From: Clavelina lepadiformis
Taxonomy: Eukaryota; Chordata; Ascidiacea; Aplousobranchia; Clavelinidae
Assembly (NCBI RefSeq): GCF_947623445.1
Contig: NC_135245.1
Location: 875,501-939,500, forward strand
Direction: 5' to 3'
DNA: 64,000 bases
Shown here: positions 63,717 to 64,000 of the stretch, one piece after another
Layout: each line of letters begins with the position of its first letter
How positions within the stretch are numbered: the stretch's first letter is position 1
Position numbers and translations under genes: made by a program
Notes under the pieces: model-generated
What the model was told of the DNA's origin: nothing
What the model saw: only the letters and a program-made list of their open reading frames with translations
Databases searched by the model: none

Positions 63717-64000
63717 ATGAAACTGAATTTTTCAATCGATTTTATCTTGGGAAGCTGCGGACAGAAGTCGAACCCAGATGACAGAAGGACCAGAGTACAT
63801 ACTGACGTCACCTCTGGAATAAACCGGAACTACACGGTCAAGTGGAAACCGCCAGAAAATATCATAAATCCAAAACCTGAAAAAAGTCCAATTTTCGGAC
63901 AATTTTCCTCTTCCGATGTCCCGGAATACTGTTTCCCTGGTATGACGTCACAATGCCACGTTGCGATTGATGTTAGGACGTCATGTCCTGAGGCAGGCTA
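63717..64000 (+). CDS. First exon of a gene with eh1-like repressor motif (partial)
   Basis: ATG at 63717 opens a frame without stops to the window end (94 codons). It begins MKLNFSIDFILGSCG. FSIDFILG fits the eh1 motif (F-x-I-x-x-I-L) that binds Groucho/TLE co-repressors and sits at the N terminus of many homeobox proteins such as Gsc, Hex and Not. The following residues are hydrophilic and Pro-rich (VKWKPPENIINPKPEKS), as expected before a homeodomain. No homeodomain is in view, so the family is an inference. Confidence 0.55.
   Translation, partial: MKLNFSIDFILGSCGQKSNPDDRRTRVHTDVTSGINRNYTVKWKPPENIINPKPEKSPIFGQFSSSDVPEYCFPGMTSQCHVAIDVRTSCPEAG

Overview
This window looks like nuclear DNA from an invertebrate chordate, most likely an ascidian tunicate. 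It is AT-rich and gene-dense, with many short introns. Several genes have a 3' splice site only a few bases before the start codon, and one tight same-strand gene pair (COA6-WDR54) looks like an operon. Both traits fit spliced-leader trans-splicing as known in tunicates. I could not run searches; identities rest on conserved motifs, exon phases and recalled family sequences.

Region 1 (about 1.3-16.3 kb) is a rearranged inverted duplication of an NXPE-domain gene and a gamma-glutamyltransferase (GGT) gene. The order is NXPE(+), GGT-A(+), broken NXPE copy(-), GGT-B(-). A third related copy, GGT-C(-), follows at 17.9-22.0 kb after a non-homologous spacer. A more distant fourth copy, GGT-D(+), lies at 30.2-34.2 kb. 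All four GGTs keep open frames across the eleven exons that I could align, and share a GC-AG intron before the last exon. GGT-C and GGT-D keep a type II membrane anchor and the arginine that binds the gamma-glutamyl carboxylate. GGT-A and GGT-B have lost both, so they are candidate secreted, re-purposed or dying paralogs.

Region 2 (22-30 kb) is gene-poor. It holds a direct repeat with a small membrane-anchor reading frame and two extra candidate first exons for GGT-D.

Region 3 (35-64 kb) has ordinary single-copy genes: RANBP1(-), a trypsin-like serine protease(+), COA6(+), WDR54(+), GTF3C6(-), PTPA(-), SMDT1/EMRE(-), a CARF/ALS2CR8-like regulator(+), a broken claudin-like four-membrane-span gene(+), and at the right edge the first exon of a gene with an eh1-like repressor motif. 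Gaps and introns carry small non-autonomous DNA transposons (several with perfect 8-bp target duplications), tRNA-derived SINEs, and a dispersed repeat pair at 45.5 and 53.9 kb.

Functionally, the GGTs would act on extracellular glutathione; COA6 and SMDT1 are mitochondrial; RANBP1, PTPA, GTF3C6 and the CARF-like gene are general cell-regulation or nuclear genes.
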